From Candidatus Zixiibacteriota bacterium (GTDB taxonomy: Bacteria; Desulfobacterota; Binatia; UBA9968), in the NCBI GenBank assembly GCA_035574315.1, contig DATLYW010000038.1, forward strand, positions 38,981 through 102,980: 64,000 nucleotides of DNA. The letters are read 5' to 3'. The position numbers and the translations under genes were made by a program. A model generated the notes under the pieces. It saw only the letters and a program-made list of their open reading frames with translations, did no database searches and had not been told where the DNA came from. Of the stretch, positions 32,942 to 42,718 are shown in pieces (position 1 is the stretch's first letter; each line of letters begins with the position of its first letter).

Positions 32942-34330
32942 ATGCCCCGCGGTGAAATCATGTACGATTCGCTGAGATCGAGCGCGCTGCTCACCGACCT
33001 CTACCAGCTCACGATGCTCCAGGCTTACTTCGACCGGGGAATGGAGGAGACTGCGGTCTTCGAGTTCTTCGTCCGCAAGCTGCCTCCGCAGCGCAATTTT
33101 CTCATGGCCGCCGGTCTCGAGCAGGCGCTTGCGTTTCTGGAGCAGTTTCGGTTCACCCCCGAGGAGCTGGAGTGGATTTCGCGCCATGGCGCGTTCCGCC
33201 CCGCTTTCGTGAGCTATCTGGAACGGCTGCGGTTTACGGGCGACGTGCACGCGATGCCGGAAGGAACGATCTTCTTCGCCGACGAACCCATCCTGCGAAT
33301 CACCGCACCGCTGCCGCAGGCGCAGCTCGTTGAAAGCCGCTTGATCAATCTGCTCCATTTCCAGACGCTGATCGCTTCCAAGGCTGCGCGCGCCGTACTG
33401 GCGGCGCCCAACAAGCTCCTGGTGGACTTCGGAATGCGGCGCGCGCACGGCGCCGAAGCCGGACTGCTCGCCGCGCGGGCGAGCTACCTTGCGGGCTTTG
33501 CGGGCACCGCGACGGTGCTCGCGGGAGCCCTCTTCGACATTCCGGTCTTCGGAACGATGGCCCACTCCTTTGTCCAGGCGCACGACGACGAGGTCGACGC
33601 CTTCGAGCATTTTGCCCGGTCGCTGCCGCAAAACGTCATCCTCTTGATCGACACTTACGATACCGAGGCCGCGGCGGAGAAGGTCGTCCGGCTCGCGCCG
33701 CGGCTCGAAAGCGAGGGGATCCGCATCAAAGGCGTCCGGCTGGACAGCGGAGACCTTGCCCAGCATGCCTTCAAGGTGCGGCAAATCCTCGATGGCGGCG
33801 GGCTCCGCCATGTGACGATCTTCGCCAGCGGGAGCATCGACGAATACGTGGTCGAGCAGCTGCTGGAAAAGAACGCCCCGATCGACGGCTTCGGCATTGG
33901 CACGCACATGGACACCTCGGCGGATGCGCCTTACCTCGATTGCGCGTACAAGCTGGTGGAGTACGCCGGCAAGGGCAGGCGCAAACGTTCAGAGGGCAAA
34001 GCGCTTTGGCCCGGCCGAAAGCAGGTGTTCCGCCGCTACGACGATCGCGGCGGCATGGCGGGGGATATGCTGGGATTGGAGGAAGAACCGCTCGGTGGCG
34101 AGCGAATGATCCAGCCGGTGATGAAGGGGGGCCGCCGCCTGTCGCCGCCGCTTTCGCTCCGGGAGGTTCGGCAGCACGCGCTGCGGGAGCTCGAGCGCCT
34201 TCCGGACTCTTTGAAATCCGTCCGCCCGGCCGGGGGTTACCCGGTCGACGTCTCGGAAGGGGTTCGCCGGCTCGCGCGCGCCATCGATGAACGCCGGAGC
34301 GAAGCGAATTCCCCGCCGGGCAGGGGTTGA
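32942..34330 (+). CDS. pncB: nicotinate phosphoribosyltransferase
   Basis: A 462-residue enzyme converting nicotinate and PRPP to nicotinate mononucleotide, the entry to NAD salvage. Signature segments include LLTDLYQLTMLQAYFDRGM, FFVRKLPPQRNFLM, FGMRRAHGAEAGL, GTMAHSFVQAHDDE with the active-site His, and RLDSGDL. The start is the ATG directly after the sigma-54 promoter and GGAGG; an ATG at 32960 is a possible alternative. The phosphoribosyltransferase gene follows. NadE at 19003 completes the same pathway. Confidence 0.94.
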   Translation: MPRGEIMYDSLRSSALLTDLYQLTMLQAYFDRGMEETAVFEFFVRKLPPQRNFLMAAGLEQALAFLEQFRFTPEELEWISRHGAFRPAFVSYLERLRFTGDVHAMPEGTIFFADEPILRITAPLPQAQLVESRLINLLHFQTLIASKAARAVLAAPNKLLVDFGMRRAHGAEAGLLAARASYLAGFAGTATVLAGALFDIPVFGTMAHSFVQAHDDEVDAFEHFARSLPQNVILLIDTYDTEAAAEKVVRLAPRLESEGIRIKGVRLDSGDLAQHAFKVRQILDGGGLRHVTIFASGSIDEYVVEQLLEKNAPIDGFGIGTHMDTSADAPYLDCAYKLVEYAGKGRRKRSEGKALWPGRKQVFRRYDDRGGMAGDMLGLEEEPLGGERMIQPVMKGGRRLSPPLSLREVRQHALRELERLPDSLKSVRPAGGYPVDVSEGVRRLARAIDERRSEANSPPGRG

Positions 34331-34359
34331 GCCGGCGCTCGGGTCGGGAGGCAAGGCTC

Positions 34360-35007
34360 GTGCGCTTCAGGAATCGCGAGCATGCAGCGCGCCTCCTGGC
34401 GCGACGATTGGAAGCTTCCTGCCGCGGAACGCATCCGCTGGTGCTGGCGGTCCCGCGAGGCGCGGTCCCCATGGCCAGGATCATCGCCAACGAGCTGGGG
34501 GGAGAGCTGGACGTCGTGCTGGTCCGCAAGCTCAGGCATCCGGATCAGCCCGAGCTTGCGATCGGGGCGATCGACGAGAACGGCCAGGCCTTCCTGTCGG
34601 AATACGCGCTTGAGGTCGATGCCGGCATCGTCGAGGAAGAGAAGCGGCGCCAGCTCGAAACGCTGCGGCAAAGGCGGGCGCAGTATACGCCCTCGCGGCC
34701 GCCGATCGATCCGCAAGGCCGGACGGTCATCGTCGTGGACGACGGGATCGCCACGGGCTCGACCATGATAGCGGCGCTGCGCACGGTGCGGGCGCGAAAT
34801 CCGAAAAAACTGGTTTGTGCGGCGGCCGTGGCTTCGGCGCACGCGGCGCGCGCCATCGCGCGCGAGGCGGATGCCGTGGTGTGCCTGAAGATCCCGGCCG
34901 ATTTCTACGCCGTCGGTCAGTTTTTCGCTGACTTCGATCAGGTTTCGGACGAAGAGGTGATCGCCATTCTCCGCGAGGCGGAATCGAATCCTTCGGCGGC
35001 GGGCTGA
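34360..35007 (+). CDS. phosphoribosyltransferase-domain protein
   Basis: A 215-residue type I PRTase-fold protein. It has an N-terminal VLAVPRGAVPMARIIANELG, DVVLVRKLRHPDQPELAIGA and the PRPP loop VIVVDDGIATGSTMIAAL. The family is common in stress-gene clusters beside dienelactone-hydrolase-like proteins; the substrate is unknown. The GTG at 34360 has GGGAGG eight bases upstream. A TTG at 34327 overlapping the pncB stop would add 11 residues and is the alternative. It is co-transcribed with pncB. Confidence 0.85.
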   Translation: MRFRNREHAARLLARRLEASCRGTHPLVLAVPRGAVPMARIIANELGGELDVVLVRKLRHPDQPELAIGAIDENGQAFLSEYALEVDAGIVEEEKRRQLETLRQRRAQYTPSRPPIDPQGRTVIVVDDGIATGSTMIAALRTVRARNPKKLVCAAAVASAHAARAIAREADAVVCLKIPADFYAVGQFFADFDQVSDEEVIAILREAESNPSAAG

Positions 35008-35012
35008 AGGGT

Positions 35013-35573
35013 TCAGCGGCTCGCCGGCCGCGAGGCGGCGCGGCGGGAGCGCGACGACGCCGCAGGCCTCTCGGCGTTCTTGTTCTTGCGGCTCCGCTGG
35101 AGCAGCTTGCTCATCCAGAGCTCTGTCTCGGGCTTGCCGAAGCCCACGCGCTTGAAGAACCTGATCGCGGCGGTGTTCGACCGGGCAACGTCCACGAACA
35201 CCATCCGGACGCCGTCGCGGTGCATCCGCCGCTCCATCTCCTGGTAGAGCAGAGCGCCGACGCCCGTGTTCTGGCGGCTCGGGCGAACGCCTATCCATAG
35301 AACGTAACCGTATTTCCAGCCGCCCGATTCGTCTCCGTAGGTCGTTCCCAGAGCGAAACCGACAAGGCTGCCGCGCCGGGCTTCCGCAACGAGGGAAAGA
35401 TGCGGATCCTGGTTGAAATTATTGGTGACCTCGTAGGCGTCCCACGTGCGATAGAACGTCGATGCGTCGTTGTTCTTGAACAGCCGGCGGCCCAGGCGAT
35501 AAACCGCCGGAATGTCGTCCACGCGCATCTCCCGCACGCGGATGCCGCGCGCCGAACGGTTGCGTCCTCTCAC
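35013..35573 (-). CDS. GNAT-family N-acetyltransferase
   Basis: A 186-residue protein. The GNAT core covers about 10-155: REMRVDDIPAVYRLGRRLF, IGVRPSRQNTGVGALLYQEM (acetyl-CoA loop RQNTGVG) and VARSNTAAIRFFKRVGF. A basic, serine-rich tail follows ([13 protein letters not shown]). The RimI-like core suggests a protein or small-molecule acetyltransferase. It is 73 bases downstream of the DksA-BON gene on the same strand and convergent with the PRTase gene. Start is GTG with GGGGAA upstream. Confidence 0.85.
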   Translation of the reverse strand: MRGRNRSARGIRVREMRVDDIPAVYRLGRRLFKNNDASTFYRTWDAYEVTNNFNQDPHLSLVAEARRGSLVGFALGTTYGDESGGWKYGYVLWIGVRPSRQNTGVGALLYQEMERRMHRDGVRMVFVDVARSNTAAIRFFKRVGFGKPETELWMSKLLQRSRKNKNAERPAASSRSRRAASRPASR

Positions 35574-35646
35574 TTCCCCTCTCCGCGCCGGTCGATCCCG
35601 CTCGGCGGTCTTCTCCGGCCTGCCGGCCCCGAACGCTTCTCCGCTG

Positions 35647-36420
35647 CTATTCTTCCTCGGGCGGGGGCTCGGCCGGCGGAACGAACTCCTTACCTTCCTC
35701 GCTGCTCTCGATGATGTCCTCTGTGCCCGGCGGCTCCTCCCACGGCGGAATCTCTTCGGGAGGCTTCTCTCTGGAACGGTCCTCTCTTTCCCAGAGCAGC
35801 GGCTCCACCTGGATGCGATCGACCACCTCCTTGATGCCCAGGACGTCGGTAATGATCTGGAGCAGGATGAGTCGCTCGGGCTCGCTCGGAAGGGCGCCGG
35901 AGAGGTGGACCGTGCCTTTCCGGCAGACGATCCTGAGCTCCTGCGTGTCGACGCGCCCGTCTTCTTTCAGGTGCTCGCGAATGGCCTCTTCGAGCTCGGC
36001 GTCGTCGAGCAGAGTCAGATCGGGAGGCACCGGCAGCGGCGCGGGAGCTTCCGGCTCCTCGGCCGGCGCCGGCAGCGGCTGTTCGTACCGGACTGCGCAA
36101 TCTTTGCAGTAACGCGTCTCGGGCAGCGCGCGCAAGCGCGCCAGCGAAATGTCCTTGCCGCACGCCTCGCACACGCCGTAGCGTCCCTTCAAAATGCGCT
36201 CGAGGGCCGCATCGATTTCTTCGACCGCTCGCAGCGTCCGATCGTCCAATCCCTTGAGGGCGCGGGCCGCCTGCTCCTCCTGGGCGTGCTCTTCCGGCTC
36301 GCTTTCGCGCTCCGCCGCGATCGACTCGAGATCCTCCTCGGCCTTTCTGTGCTCGTACAGGTACTTGTCACGCTGCGCTCGCAACAGTTCTGCAAATTCG
36401 GCCGCCAGCTCTTTCTCCAT
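35647..36420 (-). CDS. DksA/TraR-type zinc finger fused to a BON domain
   Basis: A 257-residue fusion. Residues 1-75 are a charged coiled coil. Residues 80-112 are a DksA/TraR C4 zinc finger (Cys84, Cys87, Cys105, Cys108: [15 protein letters not shown]). A proline-rich linker leads to a BON domain (about 142-205; [17 protein letters not shown]) and an acidic tail. DksA proteins enter the RNA polymerase secondary channel and act with ppGpp; BON domains usually bind membranes. The join of the two is unusual. The ATG has GAGGTG upstream and follows a perfect sigma-54 promoter by 34 bases. Confidence 0.87.
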   Translation of the reverse strand: MEKELAAEFAELLRAQRDKYLYEHRKAEEDLESIAAERESEPEEHAQEEQAARALKGLDDRTLRAVEEIDAALERILKGRYGVCEACGKDISLARLRALPETRYCKDCAVRYEQPLPAPAEEPEAPAPLPVPPDLTLLDDAELEEAIREHLKEDGRVDTQELRIVCRKGTVHLSGALPSEPERLILLQIITDVLGIKEVVDRIQVEPLLWEREDRSREKPPEEIPPWEEPPGTEDIIESSEEGKEFVPPAEPPPEEE

Positions 36421-36454
36421 GTAACACCTCGCAAAGCGTCCATTGCGACAGGTG

Positions 36455-36469
36455 GCAAAGTGTATGCCA
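36455..36469 (-). promoter_or_regulatory. sigma-54 promoter for the DksA-BON gene
   Basis: Minus-strand TGGCATACACTTTGC matches both boxes fully with correct spacing. Predicted start is near 36443, 23 bases before the ATG. Confidence 0.82.
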
Positions 36470-36560
36470 CAAACCGGGATCTTCGACCGAGGCATGGATC
36501 CTGCAAGCGTTCGTCAATGAAAAGGACCCGTCAGCACGAAGCAAGGCGTTTTTTCGGGAA

Positions 36561-36580
36561 ATTTCCGGGAATTTGCTCGG
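36561..36580 (+). promoter_or_regulatory. candidate enhancer-binding site (UAS)
   Basis: ATTTCCGGGAATTTGCTCGG lies between the divergent DksA-BON and dnaK promoters, about 118-137 bases upstream of the predicted DksA-BON start. It shares TTCCGGGAATTT with 26469-26488. The overlapping GGAAATTTCC is a perfect 10-base palindrome. Confidence 0.42.
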
Positions 36581-36725
36581 GGGTTCGGCGGGAGCGGGTT
36601 CGCAGGCATGGACCCCCGGTAGGTCTCTGTTCGCGTTTCTGCAACGATCCAACGCGATTTTTTCAACTCTGCCACCGCGGACGGGTGCTTCAACCGAAAA
36701 CCCGAGCGAGTCCCGGCGGTTTCGC

Positions 36726-36740
36726 TGGTACGGCTATTGC
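36726..36740 (+). promoter_or_regulatory. probable sigma-54 promoter for dnaK
   Basis: TGGTACGGCTATTGC has one -24 mismatch and a perfect TTGC at correct spacing. Predicted start is near 36752, 55 bases before the ATG. Apart from the promoters and the element at 36561, I see nothing else in the 386-base gap between 36420 and 36807. Confidence 0.58.
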
Positions 36741-36806
36741 GACCTTTACCGCCGGGAAGTGTCGGGGAGGGGCGGCGATTCTTATCTCGAACCGAGAGGT
36801 GAAAAA

Positions 36807-38657
36807 ATGCCGATCATCGGAATCGACCTTGGTACCTCGAACTCGGCGGCCGCCGTGCTCCGCGGCGGCCGCCCGGTCATCATTCCAAGCGCGGAAGGCG
36901 TGAGCCTGGGAGGCAAGGCGTTCCCGAGCTACGTTGCGGTCACGGCTGACGGGCAGTTGCTCGTCGGCGAGCCCGCTCGGCGGCAGGCGGCGGCCAATCC
37001 GGAAGGAACCGCGACCGCCTTCAAGCGCAAGATGGGGCGGCGGGAGAAAATCCGGTTGCGCGACCGCGAATTCTCGCCGGAGCAACTCTCCGCTTTTTTG
37101 CTCCAGAAGATCAAACGCGACGCCGAGGCCTTTCTCGGCGAGCCCGTGACCAAGGCCGTCGTGACGGTCCCGGCCTACTTCGACGACAACCAGCGCAGCG
37201 CGACCAAGGATGCGTGCGGCATCGCAGGGCTGGAAGTGGTCCGGCTGGTGAACGAGCCGACGGCGGCGGCGCTGGCGTACGGTCTCGATCGCGCCGGGCA
37301 GGAGCTGCGCATCGCGGTGATCGACTTCGGCGGCGGGACGCTCGACGTCACGATCATGGAGTTCGGCAAGGGCGTCTTCGAGGTCAAGGCGACGAGCGGA
37401 GACACGCAGCTCGGCGGCACCGACATGAACCAGCGCATCTTCGAAGCGCTGGCGGAGCGCTTCCAGACCGAGACCGGCATCGACCTCCGGCAGGACCGGA
37501 AGGCGGCCGCGCGGCTCCTCGAGGCGGCGGAGATCGCGAAGATCGAGCTGTCCACCAGCACCACCACGCGCGTGAGCCTTCCGTTCATCGCCGCCGTTCA
37601 CGGCGAAGCCCGCCACCTCGACATGGAGCTTACCCGGGCCGAGTTGGAGCGGCTGGTGCGGCCCGTGATCGAGCGCTGTCGGGGGCCGGTCGAGCAGGCG
37701 TTGCGCGACGCCGGAATTCAGCCGAAGGACATCGACCGGCTGGTCTTCGTCGGCGGCCCGACCCGGATGCCGTGCGTCCGCGCCTACTTCGAGGAGATCT
37801 TCGGCAGAAAAGGAGAGGTCGGGATCGATCCCATGGAATGCGTGGCGTGGGGCGCCGCCATCCAGGCGGGCGTGCTCGCGGGAGAGGTTGGAGAGATTCT
37901 GCTGGTGGACGTCACGCCGCTCACGCTCGGCGTGGAAACCCTGGGCGGCGTGGCCACGCCGTTGATCCCGCGCAACACGCCGATTCCGGTGAAGCGCTCC
38001 GAGATCTTCACGACGGCGGCGGACATGCAGACAGCGGTGACGATCCACGTTTTTCAGGGCGAGCGACCGATGGCCGCGGACAATACGAGCCTCGGCGAGT
38101 TCACGCTGACGGGCCTGCCGCCGGCGCCGCGGGGCGTGCCCAAGATCGAGGTCACCTTCGACATCGACGCGAGCGGGATCCTCAACGTCTCCGCCAAGGA
38201 CATGGCGACGGGAGCGTCGCAATCGATCCGCATCACCGGGTCGACGCGCCTCTCGGAAGCGGAGAAGCGGCGGATGATCGAAGAAGCCGAACGCTACGCC
38301 GAAGCGGACCGCAAGCGGCGCGAGGAGGCGGAAAAGCTCAACGCCGCCGACGCCATCGCGTATCAGGGCGAAAAACTGCTCGCCGATTTCGGGGACAAGC
38401 TCGGCGCGGAGCAAAAGAGCAAGATCGAGGCGGCGCTGCGCGATCTCCGCGAGGCCCTGGCGCGGCGCGACGCAACGCTCGCGACGGAGAGGTCCGAGGC
38501 GCTCAAGCGGCTCCTGCAGGAGGCGGGAGCCGCGCTCTACGCGGGAGTATCGGCGCGCGAGGCCAGGGCGGAGTCGGGGCCGGCGACCGGCGAGGCACGG
38601 CCCAGCGGCTCCGGGCCCCGCGGGCGTGTCGTCGACGCCGAGTACAAGGAGAGTTGA
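36807..38657 (+). CDS. dnaK: Hsp70 chaperone DnaK
   Basis: A 616-residue Hsp70. It has the ATPase start [60 protein letters not shown] and [10 protein letters not shown]. The substrate-binding domain contains [14 protein letters not shown] and [15 protein letters not shown]. It is slightly shorter than E. coli DnaK, with a reduced C-terminal tail and no EEVD-like end. The ATG has GAGAGG upstream. dnaJ follows after 34 bases; grpE is absent from the window, and the neighbours are a SpoIIE phosphatase and a STAS protein. Confidence 0.95.
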   Translation: MPIIGIDLGTSNSAAAVLRGGRPVIIPSAEGVSLGGKAFPSYVAVTADGQLLVGEPARRQAAANPEGTATAFKRKMGRREKIRLRDREFSPEQLSAFLLQKIKRDAEAFLGEPVTKAVVTVPAYFDDNQRSATKDACGIAGLEVVRLVNEPTAAALAYGLDRAGQELRIAVIDFGGGTLDVTIMEFGKGVFEVKATSGDTQLGGTDMNQRIFEALAERFQTETGIDLRQDRKAAARLLEAAEIAKIELSTSTTTRVSLPFIAAVHGEARHLDMELTRAELERLVRPVIERCRGPVEQALRDAGIQPKDIDRLVFVGGPTRMPCVRAYFEEIFGRKGEVGIDPMECVAWGAAIQAGVLAGEVGEILLVDVTPLTLGVETLGGVATPLIPRNTPIPVKRSEIFTTAADMQTAVTIHVFQGERPMAADNTSLGEFTLTGLPPAPRGVPKIEVTFDIDASGILNVSAKDMATGASQSIRITGSTRLSEAEKRRMIEEAERYAEADRKRREEAEKLNAADAIAYQGEKLLADFGDKLGAEQKSKIEAALRDLREALARRDATLATERSEALKRLLQEAGAALYAGVSAREARAESGPATGEARPSGSGPRGRVVDAEYKES

Positions 38658-38691
38658 ACGCCAGGGCGCCGCAAAGAGCGGGTGAGCTGCC

Positions 38692-39804
38692 ATTCCGGCC
38701 AAGCGGGATTACTACGAGGTGCTCGGGGTTCCCCGAGACGCCGACCAGGCGACGATCAAGGACGCCTTCCGGCGGCTTGCGCTGCGCTATCACCCGGACC
38801 GTTGCAAAGAGCCCGACGCGGAGGAGCGTTTCAAGGAGATCGCCGAGGCGTACGCGGTGCTCAACGATCCGAAGAAGCGCCGCGAATACGACGCCGCCGG
38901 CTTTGCGGGCGTCGCCGGCTTCACGCCCGAGGATCTCTTCGGCGGGATCGACCTGGAGGATCTCTTCGGCGGTCTGGGATTCGATTTCGGGTTCGGCGGG
39001 GAAGGACTGTTCGGGCGCTTTTTCCGCCCGCGGCGGCCGGGTCCGGCGCGGGGCGAGAACATCGAGATCACCATCGAGGTGCCGCTCGAACGCATCGCGT
39101 CCGGCGGGCGCGAACGGGTCCGCATCCGCCGGCCGCAGACCTGCCCGACGTGCCGGGGTTCGGGCGCCAGGCCCGGCACGCAGCCCAGGCGCTGCGCGAC
39201 TTGCGGCGGCAGCGGCCGCCAGGTCGCTTCCCGCAGGGACGCGGGCGTCACCATCCAGCAGATCACCACCTGTCCCGGCTGCGGCGGGCGGGGAGAGGTG
39301 ATCGATCAGCGCTGTCCGGAATGTGACGGGCGGAGGCAGGTCGAACGCGAAGAGACGCTTACGGTCAACATTCCCGCGGGAGTGGAGGAGGGAATGGCGC
39401 TGCGCATCCCGGGCCATGGGTTTCCAAGCCGGGACCCGCGCGGCGAGCCTGGCGACCTGTTCGTCATCGTTCAAACCGCGCCCGACACGCGGTTCGAGCG
39501 CGAGGGGATCAATCTTTGGCACCGGAAGGAGATCTCGATCCCCGACGCGGTGCTGGGAACCACCGTCGAGGTGCCGAGTCTCGACGGCAGGTTGAAAGTG
39601 ACCATTCCTCCGGGCACGCAGCCGAACAGCGTGCTCAGGCTCAGGGGAAAGGGGCTTCCCGAGTTCGGCGGCAAGAGGCGGGGGGATCTCTTCGTCCGCG
39701 TCGAGGTCCGCGTGCCCGAGCGGCTCGGCGCGGAAGAGCGCAAGCTGTGGGAGCGCCTGCGCGCCCTCGCCGAAAAGGAAAAACACGAGAGCATCCACCG
39801 GTGA
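38692..39804 (+). CDS. dnaJ: DnaJ co-chaperone, apparently starting at ATT
   Basis: A 370-residue type I J-protein: J domain with [15 protein letters not shown] and the HPD loop (LRYHPDRCK), a Gly/Phe-rich stretch ([17 protein letters not shown]), four zinc-binding repeats ([32 protein letters not shown]) and the C-terminal peptide-binding domain. The first ATG/GTG/TTG in frame is the GTG at 38719, which would cut off the first J-domain helix. An in-frame stop at 38683 limits upstream extension, and ATT at 38692 gives the expected [12 protein letters not shown] start. Either a rare ATT start or a base error. It stimulates DnaK. Confidence 0.88.
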   Translation: MPAKRDYYEVLGVPRDADQATIKDAFRRLALRYHPDRCKEPDAEERFKEIAEAYAVLNDPKKRREYDAAGFAGVAGFTPEDLFGGIDLEDLFGGLGFDFGFGGEGLFGRFFRPRRPGPARGENIEITIEVPLERIASGGRERVRIRRPQTCPTCRGSGARPGTQPRRCATCGGSGRQVASRRDAGVTIQQITTCPGCGGRGEVIDQRCPECDGRRQVEREETLTVNIPAGVEEGMALRIPGHGFPSRDPRGEPGDLFVIVQTAPDTRFEREGINLWHRKEISIPDAVLGTTVEVPSLDGRLKVTIPPGTQPNSVLRLRGKGLPEFGGKRRGDLFVRVEVRVPERLGAEERKLWERLRALAEKEKHESIHR

Positions 39805-42269
39805 CGGTTCGGCGGCTGATCCAGGACAGGGTCACGGGCTACCTCTGTGCGGTCCTCGCCATTGGGGCGGTCACCGCCGTCTATGCGCCGCTTCGCGGAA
39901 GAATCCACGACGCGACCGTGGCCCTGACATTGGTGCTGGTCGTGCTTTTCATGGCGACCCTGTGGGGTCGAGGGCCGGGCGTGCTGGCCGCCGTGCTCGG
40001 GGTGTTTTCCTATAACTATTTCCTGTTGCCGGCCACCTATGGCATCTACAGCTTCACGATCGCGGACCCTCACAACTGGATCGCGCTCGCAGCCTTCATC
40101 ATCACAGCATCGACGGTCGGACATCTTTCGGTCGCCGAAAAACGGCGGGAGGCCGAAACGAGGCGGCTGGCGCGCCTGCAAGCCGCCGTGGCGGAGCTCG
40201 GACAGCGCGCCCTTCTCGATGGCAACGTGTGGGATGAAGCGGTCGCCGCCGTCGCCCGCGCCCTGGACGTCGAGTACTGCGGGGTGCTGGAGCTGCTCCC
40301 GGACGGCGAAGGCTTGATCCTGCGATGGGGCGTGGGCTGGAAAGAGGGTCTGGTCGGGCGCGCCACGGTACCCTCGGGCGCCGGCTCACAGGCCGGCCTT
40401 GCGCTGCTTTCCGACGAACCGGTCATTATCGAGGATTTGCGCGCGGCAGGGCCTGTGCATGGAGCGCAACTGTTTCACGACCACGGGGTGGTCAGCGGCA
40501 TGAGCGTTGTCATCTCCACAAGGGAAGGCCCCTACGGCGTTCTCGCCGCCCATACGAAGCAACGGCGCAAATTCACGAACGATGAAATCAACTTCCTGCG
40601 GTCGGTCGCCCACGTCCTCGGCGCGACGATCGAACACCGGCAGGCCGAGGAAGCCCTGCGCGCGAGCGAGGCCAACCTGAACCGGGCGCAAGAAGTGGCG
40701 CACATCGGAAGCTGGCATCTGGACATCACCCGCAACCGGCTGACGTGGTCCGATGAAGTTTTTCGCATTTTCGGCATACCCCCGGGGACCCCTCTTGCCT
40801 ATGAAGATTTTCTCCGGATGGTTCATCCCGAAGACCGAGAATCCGTCGACAGGGCATGGACGGCGGCCATGCGCGGTGCGGCGTACGACATCGAGCACCG
40901 CATTCTCTGCAACGGCCAATTGAAATGGGTCCGGGAAAGGGCGAAGGTCGAATTCGACGAGTCCGGCAACCCCGTGGAAGGCATCGGCACGGTGCAGGAC
41001 ATCACCGAGCTCAAACAGGCGGAGGAAGCGATCCGCACGCTGCTGCGCGAGCAGGCGGCCGCGGCCGAGCTCAAGGCCGCCCGGGAGCGGGAGATCGAGA
41101 TCGGTCACAGGATCCAGCAGATGTTGCTGCTCGATCAACCGCCGGCCGACGTGCCCGGGCTGCGAATGGCCGCCGTGACGATTCCGTCCCAGCGGATCGA
41201 CGGGGATTTCTACCTTTTCATCAGACACCCGGATGACCGCCTCGACGTGGTCGTCGGGGACGTCATGGGCAAGGGGATTCCGGCCGCGCTGCTGAGCGCC
41301 GCAACCAAGAGTCATTTCATCAAGGCCCTCGCCCACCTGACGGCTCTCTCCAGGAACGGCGGGCTTCCGGAGCCGAAAGAGATCGTAACCGTGGCCCATG
41401 CAGAGTTGGTCCGCCACCTGATCGAGCTCGAGAACTTCGTGACGCTCTGCTACGCGCGATTGGATCTGAACAAGCGCCGCCTGGACCTCGTCGACTGCGG
41501 ACACACCGGGTTGATTCATTGGCACGCCGCTACGGGAATCTGCGAGACCGTGCACGGCAACAACCTGCCTCTCGGAATTCGGGAAGGAGAAACCTACGAC
41601 CAGATCGGCGTTCCGTTCGAAACCGGAGACCTGTTGCTTTTCTATTCGGACGGGGTGACCGAAACCCGCAACCTGGCGGGCGAGCTGTTCGGCATTGACC
41701 GCCTCCTCCAATGCGTTACGATGCATGGCGGGCTCGAACCCGAGGCCTTGCTCGAAACGATCCGCAGGGCGACCAGTGCTTTTTCCCAGCCGGGCCAGCC
41801 GGCCGATGACCTGACCTGCGTGGCGATCAGGATAGAGGAAGCGCAGACGGCTCTGGCGCGCGCCGCGCTGGAGATCCGCAGCGACTTCAAAGAGCTCAGG
41901 CGCGCGCGCGGATTCGTGCGCGACTTTTGCTACGGCTGTCCCGGTTCGCCGCTGGGCGAGGACGAGATCGCCGCGCTGGAGCTGGCGGTCAACGAGGCGG
42001 CCTGCAACATCATGAAGCACGCCTACCATGGCCGCACCGGCGAGCGAATCGACCTGGAGGCGGAAGCCTTCCCGAGCCGGGTCTCGGTCCGGCTGCGCCA
42101 TCTGGGAGACCCGTTCGATCCTTCCGCCGTTTCGCCGCCGGCGCTGAACGGCTCGCAGGAGTCGGGGTTCGGGATCTACTTGATTACCCACAGTGTCGAC
42201 GAGGTGAGGTACTATCGCGACGAGCGCGGCAGGCACTGCATAGCTCTGACAAAAGGCCGCGCTTCGTAG
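39801..42269 (+). CDS. membrane sensor with GAF, PAS, SpoIIE phosphatase and RsbW-type kinase domains
   Basis: An 822-residue signalling protein. Residues 1-100 form a DUF4118/KdpD-like four-helix membrane region ([19 protein letters not shown] onward). A GAF domain (about 125-275) and a PAS domain (about 290-410) follow. The SpoIIE/PP2C phosphatase (about 430-640) has [20 protein letters not shown] and FYSDGVTET. The HATPase domain (about 690-820) has [18 protein letters not shown]. Phosphatase and anti-sigma-like kinase in one chain beside a STAS protein make a compact partner-switch module. The GTG start overlaps the dnaJ TGA (GTGA), so translation is coupled. Confidence 0.9.
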   Translation: MTVRRLIQDRVTGYLCAVLAIGAVTAVYAPLRGRIHDATVALTLVLVVLFMATLWGRGPGVLAAVLGVFSYNYFLLPATYGIYSFTIADPHNWIALAAFIITASTVGHLSVAEKRREAETRRLARLQAAVAELGQRALLDGNVWDEAVAAVARALDVEYCGVLELLPDGEGLILRWGVGWKEGLVGRATVPSGAGSQAGLALLSDEPVIIEDLRAAGPVHGAQLFHDHGVVSGMSVVISTREGPYGVLAAHTKQRRKFTNDEINFLRSVAHVLGATIEHRQAEEALRASEANLNRAQEVAHIGSWHLDITRNRLTWSDEVFRIFGIPPGTPLAYEDFLRMVHPEDRESVDRAWTAAMRGAAYDIEHRILCNGQLKWVRERAKVEFDESGNPVEGIGTVQDITELKQAEEAIRTLLREQAAAAELKAAREREIEIGHRIQQMLLLDQPPADVPGLRMAAVTIPSQRIDGDFYLFIRHPDDRLDVVVGDVMGKGIPAALLSAATKSHFIKALAHLTALSRNGGLPEPKEIVTVAHAELVRHLIELENFVTLCYARLDLNKRRLDLVDCGHTGLIHWHAATGICETVHGNNLPLGIREGETYDQIGVPFETGDLLLFYSDGVTETRNLAGELFGIDRLLQCVTMHGGLEPEALLETIRRATSAFSQPGQPADDLTCVAIRIEEAQTALARAALEIRSDFKELRRARGFVRDFCYGCPGSPLGEDEIAALELAVNEAACNIMKHAYHGRTGERIDLEAEAFPSRVSVRLRHLGDPFDPSAVSPPALNGSQESGFGIYLITHSVDEVRYYRDERGRHCIALTKGRAS

Positions 42270-42337
42270 GGGGCTGTGCTGCCATGGGCTCGAAAGCCGG
42301 TGGCGCAGCCCCCATGACGGAAAGGAAGACCGCCACA

Positions 42338-42676
42338 ATGGAGATCGCCGTGGAAAAAATCGGGGACGTGGCCGTTGCCGAATTGCGGGTCGAGGAGCTC
42401 GACGCAGGCAATGCGGCGGAGTTCAAGCGCGAGATCGCACCCTTGCTGGAGGCCCATACCAAGCTCGTTATCGATCTGGGGCGGCTTCGGTTCACGGATA
42501 GCTCCGGACTCGGGGCTTTCATTTCCTGTCTGCGAAAGTTGAACGCCAAGGGCGGCGACCTGAAGCTGTGCCGGATGTCGAAGCAAGTCCGGGCGGTTTT
42601 CGAGCTGGTGCGCATGCACCGGGTGTTCGAAATTTTCGACACCAGGGAGAAAGCGGTCCAGGCGTTTCGCGCCTGA
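42338..42676 (+). CDS. STAS-domain anti-sigma-factor antagonist
   Basis: A 112-residue SpoIIAA/RsbV-type protein. It has IGDVAVAELRVEELDAGN, then VIDLGRLRFTDSSGLGAFI with the phosphorylatable serine in TDSSG, and the closing FELVRMHRVFEIFDTREKAV. It is the expected partner of the phosphatase-kinase encoded just upstream: the kinase domain phosphorylates it and the SpoIIE domain restores it. The ATG at 42338 has GGAAG nine bases upstream; in-frame ATGs at 42314 and 42284 are alternatives. No sigma factor is adjacent, so the final target is unknown. Confidence 0.9.
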   Translation: MEIAVEKIGDVAVAELRVEELDAGNAAEFKREIAPLLEAHTKLVIDLGRLRFTDSSGLGAFISCLRKLNAKGGDLKLCRMSKQVRAVFELVRMHRVFEIFDTREKAVQAFRA

Positions 42677-42718
42677 AAGGCCCCGGACTGTCGGACAGGC
42701 GCATCGTCTTTCGAAGCC

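Noticed and set aside
40386..42338. 650-codon open frame on the minus strand
   Set aside because: Antisense of the phosphatase-kinase gene; no motif and no ribosome-binding site.
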